Positions 7,090 through 9,546 of a stretch of 9,546 bases of DNA are shown here, piece after piece. This DNA is from Pseudomonas sp. (GTDB taxonomy: Bacteria; Pseudomonadota; Gammaproteobacteria; Pseudomonadales; Pseudomonadaceae). The position numbers and the translations under genes are program-made. The stretch lies in NCBI GenBank assembly GCA_029239415.1, contig JAQZAY010000125.1:1-9546 (forward strand). Reading direction: 5' to 3'. The notes below the pieces were generated by a model that made no database searches, had not been told where the DNA came from, and saw only the letters and a program-made list of their open reading frames with translations. Positions within the stretch are counted from its first letter, which is position 1. Each line of letters starts with the position of its first letter.

Positions 7090-7899
7090 ATGTGGTCACT
7101 GCGCGCATGGCGGCGCCAGCGCACCCTGGCGCGCCACCCGGTCGACCCCCAGCGCTGGCAGGCCGTGCGCCAGCGCTTGCCGATGCTCGACGGCCTGAGC
7201 GAAAACGAAGACCGCTGGCTGCGTGAGGCCAGCGTGCTGTTCCTGGCCGACAAGCATCTCACCGCCCTGCCGGGCGTCGATCTCGACGACGAGCAGCGCC
7301 TGTTTCTCGCGGCGCAGGCCCAACTGCCGCTGCTGCACCTGGGCGAACTCAACTGGTACCAGGGCTTCCACGAAGTCATCCTCTACCCCGACGACTTCCT
7401 CAGTCCCCAGCGCCACCGCGATTCCAGCGGCGTGGAGCACGAGTGGGACGGCGAGCACAGCGGCGAAGCCTGGCACCAGGGGCCGGTGATTCTTGCCTGG
7501 CCGGGCGTACTGGCCAGCGGCGGGTGGGAAGGCTACAACCTGGTCATCCACGAGCTCGCGCACAAGCTCGACATGCTCAACGGCGATGCCAACGGTCTTC
7601 CGCCCCTGCACGACGACATGCATGTCGGCGACTGGGCCAAGGCCATGCAGCAAGCCTTCGACGACCTCAACCAGCGGCTCGACCACGATCCCGACGCCGA
7701 GACGCCGATCGATCCGTACGCGGCCGAAAACCCTGCCGAATTCTTCGCCGTCACCAGCGAGTACTTCTTCAGCGCCCCCGACCTGCTGCACCAGGCCTAC
7801 CCTGGCGTGTACCAGCAACTGACGCTGTTCTACCGCCAGGATCCCCTGGTGCGCCTATACCATCTGCAGCACCAGCACCCCGATTACCGCGATCAATAG
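7090..7899 (+). CDS. mtfA: MtfA-like zinc metallopeptidase (M90 family)
   Basis: A 269-residue soluble protein, near the 265 of E. coli MtfA (YeeI). The zinc-binding HELAHKLD is at 154-161 (ligands His154 and His158, catalytic Glu155). Glu217 in AAENPAEFFAVTSEYFF lies 63 residues after His154, the same spacing as the third ligand of E. coli MtfA. In E. coli MtfA binds the repressor Mlc, which derepresses ptsG, and has peptidase activity. Whether an Mlc-type partner exists in this organism cannot be seen, so its role here is open. ATG 7090 follows the dedA stop by three bases and has no Shine-Dalgarno, which suggests translation coupled to dedA. A small hairpin (7902-7918) follows the gene without a T run. 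Confidence 0.93.
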   Translation: MWSLRAWRRQRTLARHPVDPQRWQAVRQRLPMLDGLSENEDRWLREASVLFLADKHLTALPGVDLDDEQRLFLAAQAQLPLLHLGELNWYQGFHEVILYPDDFLSPQRHRDSSGVEHEWDGEHSGEAWHQGPVILAWPGVLASGGWEGYNLVIHELAHKLDMLNGDANGLPPLHDDMHVGDWAKAMQQAFDDLNQRLDHDPDAETPIDPYAAENPAEFFAVTSEYFFSAPDLLHQAYPGVYQQLTLFYRQDPLVRLYHLQHQHPDYRDQ

Positions 7900-7901
7900 C
7901 C

Positions 7902-7918
7902 TCGAGGGGACGCCTCGA
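7902..7918 (+). other. Small hairpin after mtfA
   Basis: TCGAGG (7902-7907) pairs with CCTCGA (7913-7918) around a five-base loop, two bases after the mtfA stop codon. There is no T tract after it. It may mark the 3' end of the dedA-mtfA message, but readthrough into ppa is quite possible. Confidence 0.3.
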
Positions 7919-7930
7919 TACCCCCGACCG

Positions 7931-7960
7931 TGGCAACCCCTCGGCGAATATGCCTATAAT
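7931..7960 (+). promoter_or_regulatory. Candidate sigma-70 promoter of ppa
   Basis: A perfect TATAAT is at 7955-7960. The best -35 candidate is TGGCAA at 7931-7936 (three matches to TTGACA, 18-base spacer). Transcription would start near 7967, giving a leader of about 32 bases, a sensible arrangement for a constitutively needed gene. Confidence 0.6.
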
Positions 7961-7998
7961 CGCGCCCAATTTCTGGTCAAACATGGGGGCACTGCCCA

Positions 7999-8526
7999 AT
8001 GAGCTACAGCAAGATTCCGGCTGGCAAAGACCTGCCGAACGACATCTACGTCGCCATCGAGATCCCGGCCAACCACGCGCCGATCAAGTACGAGATCGAC
8101 AAGGACAGCGATACCCTGTTCGTCGACCGTTTCATGGCCACGCCGATGTTCTACCCGGCCAACTACGGCTTCATCCCCAACACCCTGGCCGACGACGGTG
8201 ATCCGCTCGACGTGCTGGTCGTCACCCCGTACCCGGTTGCCCCAGGCTCGGTCATCCGCGCCCGTCCGGTCGGCATCCTGAACATGACCGACGACGGCGG
8301 CGGCGACGCCAAGGTCATCGCCGTGCCGCACGACAAGCTGTCGCAGCTGTATGTCGACGTCAAGGAATACACTGACCTGCCGCCGCTGCTGCTGGAGCAG
8401 ATCAAGCACTTCTTCGAGAACTACAAGGATCTCGAGAAAGGCAAGTGGGTCAAGATCGAAGGCTGGGAAGGCGCAGATGCCGCCCGCGCCGCGATCACCA
8501 AGTCGGTGGCTGCCTACAAGGGCTGA
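7999..8526 (+). CDS. ppa: Inorganic pyrophosphatase, family I
   Basis: A cytosolic, magnesium-dependent enzyme that hydrolyses pyrophosphate to two phosphates and so pulls nucleic acid, protein and lipid synthesis forward. The 175 residues equal the length of E. coli Ppa. The signature [10 protein letters not shown] spans 65-74. Active-site residues match E. coli with a shift of one: Glu21, Lys30, Arg44, Tyr56, Asp66, Asp68, Asp71, Asp98, Asp103, Lys105, Tyr142 and Lys143. A GGGGG stretch at 7985-7989 serves as Shine-Dalgarno, nine bases before ATG. It has its own promoter and a strong terminator, so it is probably transcribed independently of its neighbours. Nothing in the sequence looks unusual. 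Confidence 0.98.
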   Translation: MSYSKIPAGKDLPNDIYVAIEIPANHAPIKYEIDKDSDTLFVDRFMATPMFYPANYGFIPNTLADDGDPLDVLVVTPYPVAPGSVIRARPVGILNMTDDGGGDAKVIAVPHDKLSQLYVDVKEYTDLPPLLLEQIKHFFENYKDLEKGKWVKIEGWEGADAARAAITKSVAAYKG

Positions 8527-8542
8527 GACTCGACTTGAATGG

Positions 8543-8568
8543 AAAACCCCGCCCAGGCGGGGTTTTTT
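8543..8568 (+). terminator. Intrinsic terminator of ppa
   Basis: CCCCGC (8547-8552) pairs with GCGGGG (8557-8562) around a CCAG loop, preceded by AAAA and followed by TTTTTT (8563-8568). It begins 16 bases after the ppa stop and is a textbook rho-independent terminator. The flanking A tract could let it work on both strands, although no opposing gene is visible. Confidence 0.95.
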
Positions 8569-8596
8569 ATGACTGATACATTGATAGACAGTCTTT

Positions 8597-8644
8597 TTCC
8601 TACGCCATCTTCAGCAATTTCCTGCAAAATAGCTGACTTCCTAC
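8597..8644 (+). repeat. Three spaced TTCCTRC repeats upstream of the regulator gene
   Basis: TTCCTAC (8597-8603), TTCCTGC (8619-8625) and TTCCTAC (8638-8644) lie 22 and 19 bases apart, roughly two helical turns each. The second and third copies extend to TTCCTRCAARA. They sit in a visibly AT-rich stretch between the ppa terminator and the regulator start. Same-face spacing suggests a protein-binding array, possibly for autoregulation, but short pyrimidine-rich repeats can arise by chance. Confidence 0.35.
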
Positions 8645-8665
8645 AAGAAAAAAGAACTTAACGTT

Positions 8666-8696
8666 TATATTCTCGGCGCTCGGCGATCGCTAGAAT
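8666..8696 (+). promoter_or_regulatory. Candidate -10 boxes of the regulator gene
   Basis: Two -10-like hexamers are present: TATATT (8666-8671) and TAGAAT (8691-8696, five of six matches to consensus). Neither has a good TTGACA-like partner at 16-18 bases. If TAGAAT is used, the transcript would begin at or next to the A of the ATG at 8704 and be leaderless. If TATATT is used, the leader would be about 26 bases but still without a usable Shine-Dalgarno. Confidence 0.4.
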
Positions 8697-8703
8697 TGGA
8701 TCC

Positions 8704-9414
8704 ATGAAAAGCTCTGGTGAACGCCTCAAAGCCCTCCTGCAGGAGTGCAACCTGACCGCCTCCGACTTTGCCGCCCAGCGCAAGGTCACGCCCCAGCACG
8801 TCAACAATTGGTTCAAGCGCGGCGTGCCCCTGGCTCGCCTCGACGAAATCGCCGACCTGCTGTGCGTGCATCGTCGCTGGTTGCATACCGGCGAAGGCCC
8901 CAAGTACCTCAACCCCATCCCGCGCCTGTGTACCCCTTGCCCGCGCCAGTCGCCCTATGCCCAGTCGCCCACCGCCCTGATGTCCCACGACGGGCAGAAC
9001 GCGCCGATTCCATTCCATTGCATACGCGACGGCAAGCTCGAAGCCGTGCCCGGCGGCAACCTGCGCCTGCCGCTGCGCGCCCTGGACGCCCTCGGCGTAG
9101 ACCCCGGCGATGCCGTCTGCCTAAGCATGCCCGCCTACAACATGGGACCTGCCCTGCCCTATGGCACCACGCTGGCCGTCGACCGCAGCGTCACCCATAT
9201 CGTCGAAGGCGAGACCTATGCCCTGTTACATGGCGGCCACCTGCGCGTGCATACCCTCAGCCTGACCGCCAAGGGCGTGCTTTGCCTGCACAGCCACGAC
9301 AGCCGCAACCACCCTCCCGAACGCCTCACCCCCCTCCAGCGCCGCGTGCAGGGCGTGGAGATCATCGGCTGGGTGTTCTGGTGGGCGCACCTGCGACCGA
9401 GCAGGCCCGAATGA
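8704..9414 (+). CDS. CI/LexA-like regulator: XRE helix-turn-helix plus degenerate S24 domain
   Basis: A 236-residue DNA-binding protein. Residues 4-62 are an XRE/Cro-type helix-turn-helix domain (TASDFAAQRKVTPQHVNNWF at 18-37 covers the two key helices). A Pro/Cys/Ser-rich linker (about 66-99) leads to a LexA/CI-like C-terminal domain (100-228). In that domain the usual GDSMEP serine position reads AYNMGP (Asn146), and the usual VKRL lysine position reads VHTL (His183). No Ala-Gly or Cys-Gly cleavage pair is seen in the linker. It therefore looks unable to cleave itself, and the C-terminal domain may serve for dimerisation. The gene stands alone with no phage genes around it, so it is probably a resident chromosomal regulator and not a prophage repressor. 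Only a GGA three bases from the ATG precedes it. Its targets are unknown. Confidence 0.85.
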   Translation: MKSSGERLKALLQECNLTASDFAAQRKVTPQHVNNWFKRGVPLARLDEIADLLCVHRRWLHTGEGPKYLNPIPRLCTPCPRQSPYAQSPTALMSHDGQNAPIPFHCIRDGKLEAVPGGNLRLPLRALDALGVDPGDAVCLSMPAYNMGPALPYGTTLAVDRSVTHIVEGETYALLHGGHLRVHTLSLTAKGVLCLHSHDSRNHPPERLTPLQRRVQGVEIIGWVFWWAHLRPSRPE

Positions 9415-9415
9415 A

Positions 9416-9435
9416 CCCAGGGATTTTTTTCTGGG
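9416..9435 (+). other. Hairpin with T-rich loop after the regulator gene
   Basis: CCCAG (9416-9420) pairs with CTGGG (9431-9435) around a 10-base loop containing seven T. It starts one base after the regulator stop. The T run lies in the loop and not after the stem, so it is not a standard terminator. Transcripts may end in or near it, but that is a guess. Confidence 0.3.
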
Positions 9436-9470
9436 CAACCCGGTTCGAGCCTTGTATGCTACCCCGCATA
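9432..9470 (+). promoter_or_regulatory. Candidate promoter with dyad over the -10 box
   Basis: TGGGCA (9432-9437, four of six to TTGACA) and TATGCT (9455-9460, four of six to TATAAT) are separated by 17 bases. TATGC (9455-9459) and GCATA (9466-9470) form a perfect dyad with a 6-base centre that covers the -10 box and the expected start near 9467, where a repressor would be effective. It would drive either a gene to the right of the window or a short RNA. Confidence 0.4.
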
Positions 9471-9546
9471 TTTGCCCCTCCCGGCCCAGCCGCGTAGTAG
9501 AGGGCTCTGGCGACGACCGACCGGGTCGCCTGCCATTTTTTCCAGG
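9471..9546 (+). other. Right-edge leader or small RNA region
   Basis: No coding frame I trust is present. A stem GGCGAC (9509-9514) with GTCGCC (9525-9530) around a 10-base loop is followed, after five bases, by TTTTTT (9536-9541). The T run is slightly far from the stem for a strong terminator. The last bases (CCAGG) could begin a Shine-Dalgarno of a gene just outside the window. It may be a 5' leader or a short transcript of about 75 bases from the promoter at 9432-9460. Confidence 0.35.

Noticed and set aside
8571..8598. GACTG/CAGTC stem followed by five T after the ppa terminator
   Set aside because: The 5-bp stem has a 13-base loop and follows a far stronger terminator; too weak to call.
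8683..8690. GCGATCGC palindrome before the regulator
   Set aside because: A single eight-base palindrome without flanking symmetry is insufficient evidence for an operator.
8734..8745. Perfect 12-bp palindrome in the regulator coding sequence
   Set aside because: It encodes ordinary codons (Leu-Leu-Gln-Glu) in the helix-turn-helix region. It could be an internal operator, but one such palindrome is expected by chance at this composition.
1..9546. tRNA, rRNA, CRISPR array, insertion sequence or prophage genes
   Set aside because: I found no cloverleaf with conserved arms, no regularly spaced direct repeats with unique spacers, no transposase and no phage structural gene. The CI-like regulator alone is not evidence of a prophage.

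Overview
The window looks like a chromosomal segment of a Pseudomonas, most likely of the P. putida group. It is GC-rich, every convincing gene is on the + strand, the proteins match pseudomonad families I recognise, and the gene order (aldehyde dehydrogenase, ethanolamine permease, eutB, eutC, acetyltransferase, dedA, mtfA, ppa) recalls the eut-to-ppa neighbourhood of P. aeruginosa and P. putida. The species assignment is inference; I ran no search.

Layout. Positions 1-218 are a non-coding leader with a good -24/-12 (sigma-54) promoter match. Then come exaC (219-1739), a 226-base gap holding an inverted pair of REP elements plus a separate hairpin, eat (1966-3414), eutB (3448-4842) and eutC (4845-5669). 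A 107-base structured gap leads to a small GNAT acetyltransferase (5777-6235). After a hairpin and a sigma-70-like promoter come dedA (6439-7086) and, three bases later, the zinc peptidase gene mtfA (7090-7899). Inorganic pyrophosphatase ppa (7999-8526) has its own promoter and a textbook terminator. An AT-rich stretch with spaced repeats precedes a CI/LexA-like regulator (8704-9414). The last 130 bases hold hairpins and a possible promoter, but no gene I can defend.

How the genes work together. Eat imports ethanolamine, adenosylcobalamin-dependent EutBC splits it to ammonia and acetaldehyde, and ExaC oxidises acetaldehyde to acetate. This is a compact ethanolamine route without the microcompartment genes seen in enteric bacteria. 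The sigma-54 site fits what I recall of P. aeruginosa, where RpoN and the enhancer-binding protein EatR drive ethanolamine catabolism; no such activator gene is inside this window. The right half is mostly housekeeping and membrane functions.

I see no clearly new multi-gene system. The points most worth a second look are the S24-type regulator whose catalytic Ser and Lys positions are both replaced, its apparently leaderless start with repeats upstream, the REP pair and hairpin inside the ethanolamine cluster, and the structured promoter-like segment at the right edge.
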